From: Rhyacichthys aspro
Taxonomy: Eukaryota; Chordata; Actinopteri; Gobiiformes; Rhyacichthyidae
Direction: 5' to 3'
NCBI GenBank assembly: GCA_036850595.1
Contig: CM072160.1
Location: forward strand, 16,657,906-16,721,905
DNA length: 64,000 bases
The notes under the pieces were generated by a model. That model was given only the letters and a program-made list of their open reading frames with translations. It ran no database searches and was not told where the DNA came from. Numbering within the stretch: position 1 is the stretch's first letter; every line of letters starts with the position of its first letter. Made by a program: the position numbers and the translations under genes. Positions 23,001 to 33,425 of the stretch are shown here, piece by piece.

Positions 23001-25306
23001 TGTTGCGATGCACAGTGTTGTGGACACCATTAGACAAGCTGTCATTTTCCAATACACTGATTGGACAGACGAGAATAATTCGACGAAAAACCGTGACTTT
23101 ATGGGCAGTTTGGTTGGAGACCAGATGTTTGTTTGTCCAGCGCTTGAATTTGTTCAGAGGTAAACATTACTACACACTACGACTATGACTGAAAGCATGT
23201 TTTTAGAACTCCAAGTTGTTAGTTTACTAAGCCATACCGATTTAGCAAGCTCAAACAAAACACAGCTTTCAAAATGATGTAAATCTGATGCAGGAATTTA
23301 CGACTCTGCAGGAAGTATGTGCAAGTGGGGTCTTATCTTCAAAAAGTACAGATTGTCGGCCAAAATTTTGCAAATGAACAATGTTAGTAATGCTCCACAG
23401 AGATTAAGAAAACAGCAAACTGCTAATTAGTGTTTGCATGCACTTGATTGCAGCTGACAGTTGGATATGATTCAAAAAAATGGAACAAATTTCCAATAAC
23501 GTTTTGTGCACAAACACAACTGTGAGTTTGACTGCCTGCAAAGGAGTGGAAAAGTGGAAAATATCTCTATAATCAACTCCACTAAGCCTACAATGAAATA
23601 AATGACTGAAACTCCACCTTCGTTGCAAAAAAAAACAAAAAATTAATAAATATTGTTGTCTTTTCTAGGTATTCCCAAGGTAGTGCTAGAACCTTTATGT
23701 ACTTGTTTGACCACCGCTCATCGGTCAACCCTTGGCCAAAATGGATGGGCGCAATGCACGGCTATGAGATTGAATTCGTCTTTGGGATGCCCCTTAATGC
23801 ATCACATGGATACACACCGAATGAAGTGAACATGAGCAAGAAGTTTATGAAGCACTGGGCTAACTTTGCCAGGACAGGGTGAGTGGAACCTCAAAACATT
23901 AGATTTTAAAATGTGTTGTATATAGATTTTACATTGTAGACATTTTGTTTTTGACAGGAATCCAAGCATTGATGGAGCTGCGTGGCCAATCTTCACATCA
24001 GAAAAGAAGGAGTACGTTACCCTCAACAACAACCATCCAGAACTAAGAAGGAATTTGAAACCAACGGAGTGTAATTTCTGGAACACATTAATACCAAAAA
24101 TACAAATGGTTTCAGGTGAGTTTTATATCTTTAATTGAATGAATTAGAGAGTATTTCACATAACATCCACAATTATACTATATAGTTTAAAGCCTTATAA
24201 ATCAAAGACTGCCAAAAAATATATTGGTTTATATATTGGTTTATTGACTCTTTGCTCCAGTTGGCCTTGAATGAGACGAGACAGGCACTGGTTTCTTTGG
24301 GAGTGTAAGCTCCTAATGTTAATGTTTTTACCTGACCAGCAACAAACTAATGTAGGAGGTCTTTCCTTTAACTCATTTGGCATCGCTCTACACTGCAAAG
24401 TCTGCACACAGAGCTATTTACAGAGTACTTATGCTACTTCATGCTGTAGACTGTATCATACAAATGGTAAAAAATTTACCATATATTACTAAATATGTGG
24501 TCGTTAGGACCAAGGCGAATAACAGCGGATTATTCAAAGATAGAAAGACAGTTTAACGCTGCATTCAGACATGTTTGGTGTCATTAAAATGAACTCTGAT
24601 GCAGTACCTGTATTAGTGGACCAAACTCTCTAGAACAAGGTCTCAAGGTTGTCATCTGATCCTAGCCGTGCACACGCATGCTGAGACCCTTCAGAAAGGT
24701 CAGCCTCAGTCAGTCTTCTTACACTGCATAGATCAAAGAAAGGAAGACCACGACAAAATGGGACAGTAAAATTATGTCACTATGTACAATATGATATACT
24801 ACCAAATCATGTCATTCAGTTTGAGACTCATTAAAACTTAATGATCTTGATTCTTTAAACTCTTCCGATTATACAGCAGTTATTTTCCTCAAACACTGAT
24901 TTACAATGAAAACACATTAGTGTGGATGAGGCCTGTACTGTAGGCGGTATTGCGTCATGCAGTGCAAGGGAGGCGGGTTGCCTTGTTTAGCCTGTGAAGG
25001 AGATGTGTGTCCTGGCTTTCTCCCCCTCCTCTCTCCCAGTTGTAGAGGTCTGTGGGAGGAGATGAGGGTCAGCCATGACTTTAAATAGCTCTTAATCACA
25101 TCCAGCTAAATATTACTGTACAAATCCTCCTCTTTACTGAGGATTCACAGACACCTTTTATCTTTAGTAAAGCACATCTCTAACTGAAATCTGCCTTTGT
25201 TTCAACAGATGACTTGACAGCTTGCCGGACCTCAAGTGGGAATATTCTTCACTCCAATTGTGCATCCTTCCTGGTTTTACTGGTGATAGGTTTAATGTTT
25301 ACATAA
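16794..25306 (+). CDS. Cholinesterase-like serine esterase, GPI-anchored type (nine coding exons, 590 aa)
   Basis: It is predicted to hydrolyse choline esters at the outer cell surface. The exon join is 16794-17088, 19676-19910, 20713-20845, 20959-21110, 21351-21534, 22852-23159, 23669-23878, 23958-24115, 25209-25306. All introns are GT-AG and phases agree. Residues 1-25 are a signal peptide. The catalytic Ser is S228 (FGESAG), Glu E354 (NQDEG), His H466 (MHGYEIEF). The oxyanion Gly are in GGGF (145-148), and choline-binding W106 is in DVWNPN. Disulfides are C91-C116, C282-C293 and C428-C544; C564 is free for a dimer bond. Sequons lie at N127, N408/N409, N479 and N490. Residues 577-590 are a hydrophobic C-terminus after a small-residue region (SSGN 567-570), as in GPI signals. 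The acyl pocket holds V315 and I317 rather than the two Phe of acetylcholinesterase, so butyrylcholinesterase-like breadth is inferred. The intron-rich structure argues against the canonical bche locus; I assign no symbol. Confidence 0.93.
17089..19675 (+). other. Intron 1 of the coding region (2.6 kb)
   Basis: It holds a complete hAT element (17960-18702) and otherwise AT-rich unique sequence, with an A/T-rich tract near 17.62 kb and a poly-T near 18.81 kb. No additional exon was recognised. Confidence 0.85.
17960..18702. mobile_element. Non-autonomous hAT element in coding intron 1
   Basis: Inverted termini are TAAAGGTGCGCCGATC (left) and GATCGGAGCATCTCTA (right), with the exact 8-bp target duplication ccttttag at 17952-17959 and 18703-18710. 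GATCGG-rich subterminal arrays lie at both ends. The length is 743 bp and there is no transposase frame. It belongs by its termini to the widespread TAGAGATGCTCCGATC hAT group. Confidence 0.9.
19676..19910 (+). CDS. Cholinesterase exon 2: choline-binding Trp and oxyanion loop
   Basis: Acceptor ttctaatctag, donor acag|gtaaga. It encodes residues 99 (part) to 177 (part). It contains W106 in DVWNPN, the SEDCLYLNVW signature (C116), sequon N127, a proline-rich insertion (QAPPPPLAP, 130-138) and the GGGF oxyanion motif. The residue after GGGF is T149, where acetylcholinesterase has a peripheral-site Tyr and butyrylcholinesterase a Gln. Confidence 0.95.
20713..20845 (+). CDS. Cholinesterase exon 3
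   Basis: Residues 177 (part) to 221, beginning RVGAFGFLSLP and including GNAGLLDQQLALRWV and NIAAFGGDPSL, the helix leading to the nucleophile elbow. Acceptor cactcacag, donor ctg|gtaaac. It joins in frame to exon 4 across a 113-bp intron. Confidence 0.95.
20959..21110 (+). CDS. Cholinesterase exon 4: catalytic serine
   Basis: Residues 222-271 plus two bases of codon 272. It holds the nucleophile elbow VTIFGESAGSAS with S228, then GYHLLSPGSRDLFQRAV and NAPWA, whose Trp corresponds to the acyl-pocket Trp of acetylcholinesterase. The donor aactg|gtcagt was chosen over acaaca|gtatgg because it restores frame with exon 5 and gives exactly the family spacing (20 residues) between PWA and the next conserved Cys. 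Confidence 0.88.
21351..21534 (+). CDS. Cholinesterase exon 5: acyl-pocket segment
   Basis: Codon 272 (last base) to residue 333. It has the C282-C293 loop (NLGCPL...LEACL) and the acyl-pocket stretch TLVRIPFAPIVDGDF. V315 and I317 occupy the places of the two acyl-pocket Phe of Torpedo acetylcholinesterase. The position equivalent to the peripheral-site Trp appears to be Q306. Donor gaa|gtaggt. Confidence 0.92.
21800..22014 (-). mobile_element. hAT-like element fragment in coding intron 5
   Basis: Read on the minus strand, the segment starts TAGGGCTGCTCGATTATGG and continues into attacgatt/aattattttggtc-type sequence, a common fish hAT terminus. I could not find the opposite terminus, so the other boundary is a guess. 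Confidence 0.45.
22852..23159 (+). CDS. Cholinesterase exon 6: catalytic glutamate
   Basis: Residues 334-436 (part). It contains E354 in GLNQDEGTYF; the aromatic pair Y357-F358 matches the gorge Tyr/Phe-Phe of acetylcholinesterase. It also has ELPGF, sequons N408/N409 in DENNST, and C428 in FVCPALEF. The segment between the Glu motif and PGF is one residue shorter than in Torpedo, removing the equivalent of a peripheral-site Tyr. Acceptor ttttcttgcag, donor cagag|gtaaac. Confidence 0.95.
23669..23878 (+). CDS. Cholinesterase exon 7: catalytic histidine
   Basis: Codon 436 (last base) to 506 (part). It carries FDHRSS, WPKWMGAMHGYEIEFVFG with H466, sequons N479 and N490, and WANFARTG. Donor cagg|gtgagt; the intron after it is only 79 bp. 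The motif around the His is diagnostic for cholinesterases as against liver-type carboxylesterases. Confidence 0.96.
23958..24115 (+). CDS. Cholinesterase exon 8: end of catalytic domain
   Basis: Codon 506 (last base) to 558 plus one base. It has NPSIDGAAWPIF and the C544 motif ECNFWNTLIPK, which closes the third disulfide. It ends in phase 1, the same position at which acetylcholinesterase genes switch between alternative C-terminal exons. Donor tcag|gtgagt. Confidence 0.95.
24116..25208 (+). other. Intron 8 of the coding region
   Basis: Searched by eye for an alternative T-type exon (DEAE..WK..F..W pattern); none found. The segmental duplication (copy B) begins inside this intron at 24586. 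Confidence 0.75.
25209..25306 (+). CDS. Cholinesterase exon 9: hydrophobic C-terminal GPI-signal exon
   Basis: Acceptor tttgtttcaacag, entered in phase 1, giving Asp559 at the junction and TAA at 25304-25306. It encodes DDLTACRTSSGN followed by a short spacer and the hydrophobic end SFLVLLVIGLMFT. C564 sits where H-type tails carry the intersubunit Cys. Small residues at 567-570 are candidate attachment sites about ten residues before the hydrophobic run. The amphipathic T-peptide of classical vertebrate tails is absent. An identical exon lies at 624-721. Confidence 0.85.
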
Positions 25307-25406
25307 AAAGAGAAACATTTTTAAATGGGACTTTTTTGCCTTACATAATGTATTTGTCAAAGGGATGGGGATTAAGAGAAGTGAATGTGGACACTTTAGC
25401 TACAGC

Positions 25407-26013
25407 CAATGTTCCCTCTAAGCTGCGCGCTTGCGCAATTGCACACTGCTCGCACATTCTCAGCGCACAAGAAAATCTATGCAGCGCATAAAATAAAATT
25501 CAGTATAAACGTATTAAATAATATCTTATATTAGACCTAATCTAATCTAATTAATTAGACCAATAATATTGTTTTCTGTACCATTTTGCTTTGTAACTCA
25601 GTGAGTGACAGGTGTCCAGCCAATGATACGATAAGGTTCACTTACGCTACACAGCCAACCATAGCATTGACAGTGCTTGCATATGTGCCCTGCCTATACG
25701 CGCCGTGCAGGTTAGCTAGCTAACAACAGTGCGGCGGAGTTAAGAGATGCAAATGCTAACCCCTTATCATGGCGAAACGAACGGGCAGCGACACATCCAC
25801 TCACCAAGCCAAAGTAAAAAAGAAATGCTGTAATTTGCTGTAATTTGATTCTTTTAATAAGCCATGTAACTTGCTACGATCCAAGGTTTTGAACAAGTGT
25901 GATACTGGTGTGTGGCCACAGCGTGCACATCTGATGTTGCTCACAGTGGTCCTCAGTGTGCTCAGGAAGCTTGTGTGTATGCCCAGACACATGAAAAACT
26001 AGAGGGAACATTG
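25407..26013. mobile_element. Non-autonomous hAT element (copy B), in the presumptive 3' UTR
   Basis: Termini are CAATGTTCCCTCTAA and TAGAGGGAACATTG, with target duplication gctacagc at 25399-25406 and 26014-26021. The 607-bp length, against 597 in copy A, comes from small indels near the left end. It starts 100 bp after the stop codon. Confidence 0.9.
25492..25497 (+). promoter_or_regulatory. Candidate polyadenylation signal AATAAA inside the hAT element
   Basis: First AATAAA after the stop codon, 186 bp downstream and inside the transposon. Another lies at 26356-26361 (ggcaataaatctg), beyond the element. Which is used cannot be told from sequence. Confidence 0.3.
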
Positions 26014-27036
26014 GCTACAGCCTCTTTTTTAATGCCAGGATTTTATTTTTGATAATTTTCTACTATTGCTATTGAAGTGATTTACTTTTCACTGAACCAA
26101 AATACACCACAGAACGGTTTGTCTCACTTTAAAAGTGTGAAAATTGTATTTAAACACTTCTTCAATGGACACTTTTATTGCAGAGAAGAGATTAGCGTTG
26201 AAGTGGAAGAACTGTTTTAAAAGTAAATACCCACTTATAGTAATGAATTAGTTGCACTGAAAAACAGGTATCCTGTGGATTTAAAGGATTGTTTATTCTG
26301 TTGACTATTAAACATAATGAAATACTCAAGTGTATGGGTGTTAAGCCTTTATGGCAATAAATCTGATTATGACTGTTGTCGGCTGTTTTTAAGAGTCTAA
26401 CACTTGAACATAGAATGTTTTTGTAAAGTACGATTGCCATGATACCACGTTTCATTTTTAATATAGTCCTGACATGAAAATCACGGCATCCATGCCAATA
26501 CCAGTGACAAAACATCAGTCGAAACATATTTTAAACTGTGTTGAATCACCACCCCCAGAGCCTGTTTTTTTATGTATTTTAGTAAAATTCCCATGAACCT
26601 GTTTCCACATTAAAGCATGTCCCCACAGGGCTACTGTACCAAAAATGAACAGGTAGGCGTGAAATTGCAATATGCACTTTTTGTCATCCGATGCTGCAAA
26701 AAAATAAAAATCTAAAGTTTCCCTTATTTCAATGCCGAAGCAGACAAGCAGACTCAAATACAATACAAACATATGATTGGCCAAAGCTTGCAGTACAGTT
26801 GTTGGTTTGTTTTTGTTTTTTGTTTTTGTTCGTTTTGCAATGAACCATATATATATCACTGAAAATGGCTACTAGAAGATGTTGTAAAAAATAGCACCCA
26901 TGGATTGTAATAAATATAGTATGAGCACAATATCATAAAGGAATACATTGTATAGTAAGCAATTAAGCAACGCAATTACAACAGAGTTATAAACAGTAAT
27001 ATTTCACATGTATAGGGTTTGTATCATACAATACAA

Positions 27037-27295
27037 CAGTGGTGTCCAGCGCAAAGTGGTGAGGGGCAGTAGTAAATAAGAAGCATTTCAGGGGCTGAAG
27101 ACTGTTCAAGTACATGTAAAACCTATTCAAATCCAACTAAAATCTGCTCACGTCCAAGTAAAACCTGTTCAAGTCCAACTACAACCTGTTAATATGTCAA
27201 TATAAACCAACTCAAACCTAAAACCAAAAAATATTACCTACAAAAAGTATTGAAGGGCCATATAAAACATTGCAAAGGGACGCATTTGGCGTAGC
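27037..27295. mobile_element. Decayed hAT-like element with internal repeats (copy B)
   Basis: Same insertion as 2442-2700, with no visible difference between the copies. Related to 33426-34008. Confidence 0.6.
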
Positions 27296-28539
27296 TTTTG
27301 TAGCTCAACCCATAGCTTAACCCATACGTGGCTCTTAATGATCAAATAGAGAGGTTATTACTGGTGGATATTCAGGCAATTAATGGAGGGAGATGCATCC
27401 AAACTAAAACGGTAGCAGCAGTGTATGGACATAAAACCAAAATGATCCGATGACATTACAGTGAGTTTGTAGGCTGCAAAACCAAATTACCTCCAGCTTG
27501 TAAGTACGCCTAGTCCTGACTAATTGTATGATGTATTTGTAAATGGAGCAGCGCTGTGTTACTACTTCATGCTGTCACTGGAGACACTAATGTAATCACA
27601 AACAGTGTCACCAAACAAAGGTCAGGCTGTTGATACAAAATGCTAAAGAGATGTTTCGGAGAAATTAGCTGCTTTAGTGGTGTGACCCTGAGAGGAAAAA
27701 AAAAATGAAAAGAAAAGAGATTACACCTGTTACAAAGTATGTTCCTGAGCGTAGAGAGCGTTTCACTGAATGCTATTTTGTAATATTTTGAAAAGGTTGC
27801 GATGTCAGTTGTTTGCAGCATTTTTTTTCCTCCAAAATGAAGTTGTTCGAATTAAATGCCAAGTGATTTATATTTGTCATAATCTATTTTAATCTCTGCA
27901 TCTCTTTCCACAAACACATGGCGTGAATTTACCCACAATGAGTCAGGATTGCTCTTTTCTGTTTGACCTTTAAATTGTTGGGAGATGAGTCGGGAATCCG
28001 TGTATAAAGCCTGACGCTGCTACAAAAAAGTGGGAACGTGGGAGATCGCTGTGTTTCGGCAAAGATGGTGACATCACTACGCTGCTGTTCGTGAAGAGGT
28101 TTGAGGATGAACTTATCTTCAGCAGTGTGCCTCATCCATTATAAATAAAGAGGAACAAAATAGGAGCCGAAAGCTTGTCTTTGTAAAGGAACATAAATTG
28201 CTCTCGAGGAGCAATAACAGAATTGTAGTGGATCTTCACATCGTTGAAATGATACATCTGTTATTGATTTTGAGACTCAAGAAAAGGTGAAAACAGGCCA
28301 AAATGAAAACACCCACTTTACTTTTTTCATTGCCCTTTAAATGAAGACTGTAGTGCACAAAGAAGTCTGAGATTGATTTTACTCTTGTGCAAACTTCATA
28401 AGCAGAACAAATAAAGTAAAAAAAAATTTGGATTTTGGAAAATGTGAAAATTACATAGAAAGCATTAATTGCAATTTGCAAATTTGTCTACTGGAAGTTG
28501 CTTGGTGTGTATGAAGCTCAAGGAATAAAAAAATCAGCA

Positions 28540-31500
28540 CCACTATGACATTCATCACAGTGAAAAATACAACAGCCTGCAAGGACAACTGAGAGGAAAG
28601 AGCAGAAGAGGGTCTTAGGAAACAGCCTGTGGTTTTCTCAAAGCTGAGAGGTCAGTGCTACAGCAGTGAAGGTTAGTTACCTTATTACCAGCATAATAAG
28701 GTAGCATTAGCAATAGCATCAAAGCCATATTGTGAGGGTGAGTTTGTGGAAAAAAAGATACGTGCTGAGGGCTGCAGAAATGATGTGCCTGTGAGGGTTT
28801 TTTTTTTCCCAACATCAGCCTTTTTTTAATTGTGATTGATAAGACCACTGACATCATAATCATAAATAAACAAGGGGGGTTAAATTAAATTGTTATTTAC
28901 AGGTTATTATGCTTTTTTTTTTTTTTTTTCAGATTAAATTGGGCTGTATGTGACTCAGTCCGCCAGTCTGCTCCAGCAGCTCTCCATTATTATTATTATT
29001 AATCATTTAAAATGGGTTTGACATCCATGAATTACTGTTAGGATTTGGTCTGTATACACTTTGACTAATGTGTTGCATTACTGTCTACTTTATTTGACCA
29101 AAAATATAAAATCCACCTTTCCAACTGAATGCACTGGACTGACTGACACCAGAAGAATATAAAAACTGGCACCATGAGAAGACCACATGAATTCAACAAA
29201 TGACTGACATTTCAAAAGCCATTATCAATGCACCAACTCAACACATTCACCATAGAGTGGCCTCTGTTTGGTTCTGTTGCCCAAGAAGTATCTAAAATAC
29301 ATGGTTTACTGTCAATTTGTCTGTGAACATTTGTCATTGTGTTTTAGGGTTGAATAAGGTTTCGTTTCAATACAAATTGGACACCACACAGAATGGTGAA
29401 ATGATAGGGTACAATGTCTCAAGATGGAAGAAACATACAGTGTTTCCTGCTCTGATCCGGTAGAATCCTTTGGTTGTCTATACCAAGAAGAAAAATTGTG
29501 TTACACCCTCTAATTACAGGCGAAATGAATTTACCAATCTTTAACATTTGTGAATCAATATACATTTTGAAAAACCTAACCTTCAAAATGAGCTGGATAA
29601 AGTGCACCAGTCCCAGTCAGTGCTACTCCTTGGTTTAGATTCAAGATGATTACTTCCAACAGTTTTGTGAAAACACTTCACTCCTGAACCTAATATATCT
29701 GAATAATACTTTGAAGTCCAACTGATTTAAATTTCAAATGTTGGCAGATGAAAATATGGGCTAAAGTGCCAAACCATTGTGCTTAAATTAGACTCACAAA
29801 ACATTCTTCTGCGATCCCTCTGTGGCTCAGGTGGTAGAGAGCGCCCACTGTTAATTGCTGATGTTAATGGTCTTCCTGACAACTTGCCAACATGCCATAT
29901 TTGTGCAGGGATCACTCAGCATTACCCACGCTGAAAGCTGCTTTACAGGAGGTAAGTTGTTGTGACTGGTGTCAGTAGTGGTTTAGTCCCTGAGCTGACA
30001 CTTTGAGACAGTTGTCAGGGGTGAGCAGTGATTAATGCGCATGACAGTGACAGCTTCATTAATTAAGAGGACGACACCTCCCACTGCGTGTCTTGTGGAA
30101 TTACTACCACCAACCCCCAGGAACGGAGAAGGCGGGGCACATCCGAAACAATGCTAATACTTTTTCATTTGTCAGAGTTGATCTAAACTATACAGGTCTG
30201 TCCTTACAAAAAAACACAACAAACGGAGAAGAATCATTCACTGCTTCGTCTGGAGTTGTTCGTATCTGGGTCTGGTCATAAAGCAGTGGCTATTTTCTGT
30301 CAGTGACCTGCCTGACACATATTGAGGCCATCTGAGGGATGCCCTATTTCCAATCAGCCTTGGTGTATCAATCAGTCCGACCTTTCTATCCGCCAGTCAC
30401 CATACAGTCCATCAATGCAAAAAGAAGCCTAAGGATGCAGACAGTGTTTCAAATGAATCCTTTCTGAAAAGTCACAGTGAGGTATTTGGTAATTCTCAAA
30501 ATAAAGTGATGATGATGAATGTAGAAAATGTTTTAAGACACATTTTAATTTACATTGATTGTTATCAGAATTGGTCATTGTGTTGGCTTGTATATGATAA
30601 TGTGTTAATGTAACAACTAAAATACTTACTACATCTAATAAGAAAAAACAACAACTTTTGATTAAATTAACATTCATTTAGCCAAATTATATGGACACTA
30701 TGGCTTGAATGCTACTATTGACTATTGTGTCTACTTTAAGGTTACTTAAATGAACAATCCACAGGCGTTCACTGATGCAAGCGAGTGAATTCAGTTTCCA
30801 TATACTCTTGAGGGAAATAAACAAAACTCACTATTTAAAAACCATCGGCCCCTACCACGTGAGATTTGATGGCATTCTCACGAGCTGCACTTTTTTTTAG
30901 CAAATCCACAGATACAAAACAATTGGACAACTTACAGACCACCCACTTAAATACATGGATTTGGCTCCTACACCAACAGATACACTGTTCATAATGAAAA
31001 AAGAAGGTTGGCATTAGGCTGAGAGAGGATATGACCATATTTGGAGAGGAAAAAAACAAAAAAAACACAGGAGATGACTAATATGTAAGGTTTTTGTGCT
31101 TTAGTTTAAAAGTGACTGGTTTTTGAATGAACATGTAAACAAAAAAGTGAAATACAGGCAGAAAAAGTTCATCTTCAACTTCAATGCCCTCAATCAAACC
31201 AGTCAAATGTCTGGTATAATTACAGTAAAAATAATTGTAATATTTTATGGACAATGAGTCAAAAGGAGTCAAGCTTTTTGGAGCTGTTTCCACATGAGAT
31301 TCCAATCAGCCCCAGGTCCCAGTGAGATTTTAATTATTTCTAAAAGGGTCATGCTCAAGACAAGGTTAAGTGCTCTGATACTAATAGCCAAAATGTTAAA
31401 GAAATCTGCCACCTTTTCAAAGGACAGATAAGGAGTGCCAAATGAAAATGTGCCTATTCTGATGTATGATTCAGACTGAATGAAGCCATGCCCATCAAAG

Positions 31501-33417
31501 TCATCCCCAAACAATAAAAAAACTTCAACTGGTTAATGTCAGTCATTTCGGATATACCCTGAAGTTATCCAGAAAACAATATTTAACACCACAGCAACGT
31601 GACAATGAGCCTGACCTCGGCTGTCAGTCGAGACCGAGAAACCCATCATTCAAATCCGACAGGCCATTAGGCGAAGGACAAAAAGGAAAACACTGGAAGA
31701 AACAGGGCAGCAGGAAAAGAAGGCATTGTGGGAACACTGTGGGAGAGTGGAACAATGATGGCTATATGATGAAACACAGGCTGGGGAACAGAGGCAGGCT
31801 GAGACTTTACGTTAGTGCAAATGTGTACCAAAAAAGTCATGGAACACACTAAAATAACACTTAAAAGTATATTTATTTATTTATTTATTTTTTGCAGTTC
31901 ATTTATTTATTTGAAACCCAACAGCTGTGCCCTAGAGCTTGGGTCTGTTCACTGTTACAATCTTTTTAACTGTTCAATGTAGTATAGTCGTACAGTCCAG
32001 TAGCTATTTGTTAAAATCAAATCATGTCAAGAAATTCTGTGGAAACCAGTCTCCAAACATGCTCTATCACACATTTGACGAGAAAAAAAAGGAAAAAAGT
32101 ACACTTGTGTGGACAATGGCTCACTGTGGACACCAATGATGAGCCATTAGCCTATAGCAACAGCAGGAAACTGAAGTGTCTGAGGCAGAAAAGCTGTAAA
32201 AAAACAGGATGAATTGCATTGTGGTGACCAATTTAAAAGTAGCTACAAAAAAAAAAATCTGTCCAAGCACCGTCAGAGTGTGTCAGCCGCTGGTGTCGGG
32301 CCAAGCAGCCAGCAGCTTCTGGCACTTGATGCCAGGATGGCCTCAGTTGTTGGGTGAAGAGAATGTCATGGCAAGTGGCAGTCTTGGAGGGAGTCATGGA
32401 CATCTAACAGGACAATTTATCTAAAGGAATCAATGTCACACAGAAAGTACACAGCAAAAATGTTGGGAATCGTCAGGAATGGTGATAATACATTTGAGTC
32501 TGGGTTGAAAAAGTGAACCGTAGAAACCATACGTCTGTGCTGAAGAGGGAGAAAAGGAAACAGTTTATGCCGACCACAAAAATAAACACAGTCTGCAAAG
32601 AAGCGAGAGAGAGAGATGATAAAGAGACACGTGGAGAGGGTAATGAAAGACTGAAGACTTTGAAAATGAGAAGGGATTTGGTGACACTGAGTGATACAAG
32701 AAGAGGCAGCCAGCTTTCATCAGGCCGCTGATGAGTGGAAGCGGGGAAAATATAATAGCATCATTCCATGGAAATTGAAAAGGGTCCCAGAATTATTTTT
32801 TTTTCTTTTTCTTTATGCACGCTGTGTGTTTTATCACAGGGCTGAAGGATCATTATAAGCACAATACAAACTTTTTTTCTTAAAGCCAACCATCTCTTTT
32901 GCCTAATTTCAATTTATTGTATTTGTTTGTGGAAACACTATAGCCTTTTCACCATTCTCATTTTCCAAGGGCATACGTTTAAAGCATTTTCTAAAGTACG
33001 CTGCATTGTTTCTTCTCAGGAGGCCAATGTCATCTGGATGCTTCACATGTGATATCATTCAAGGTCAACTCGATTCGTGTCCTGTCTTTTTCAATAGAAT
33101 GAGAGCAAAACCTCACATGCCATCATAAACCGAACTGAACTTGTATTGTCTGATGTTTGGTGTTTACTTGCAGTTTCAGACATAAGTGTGGTCTGTGAAT
33201 ACCTGCGCTGACGTCAAAACACCTCGACCTGATGGCAGAATACAGAGCACTAGAGAATTGTTCATCAGCAACTGACTGACTTTATTCACTGGAAAAGCCA
33301 CAATGGTATGAGTCTCTTGAGTCTCTGGGTCAAAATATAATAAAGCAATTATGCCCTGTTGGCGACATTGCCGTAGCCTGGGCAACCATCCTGATTTTAT
33401 TTTTATTTTTTGATATA
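28540..33417. other. Intergenic region, no gene recognised
   Basis: There are short open frames without domains, poly-T near 28.8 and 28.92 kb, ATT repeats near 28.99 kb, and a TTTA tract near 31.87-31.89 kb. The stretch ctgtggctcaggtggtagag at 29820-29839 resembles the A-box region of tRNA-derived SINEs, but no B box or SINE body follows convincingly. Confidence 0.65.
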
Positions 33418-33425
33418 TTCTAGAC

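Larger units (their letters stand above)
24586..28539. repeat. Segmental duplication, copy B (right)
   Basis: Direct copy of 1-3931. It includes the end of intron 8, the terminal exon and the 3' flank of the complete gene. The left boundary of homology is unknown, because copy A is cut by the window start. The right limit is set by the N gap in copy A, so the real unit may be longer. Confidence 0.95.

Noticed and set aside
24116..25208. T-peptide exon of the cholinesterase
   Set aside because: No frame in the intron shows the Trp-rich amphipathic pattern; the hydrophobic exon is the only phase-compatible tail seen.
29815..29890. tRNA gene or tRNA-derived SINE
   Set aside because: An A-box-like phrase is present but no B box, cloverleaf or SINE body can be built.
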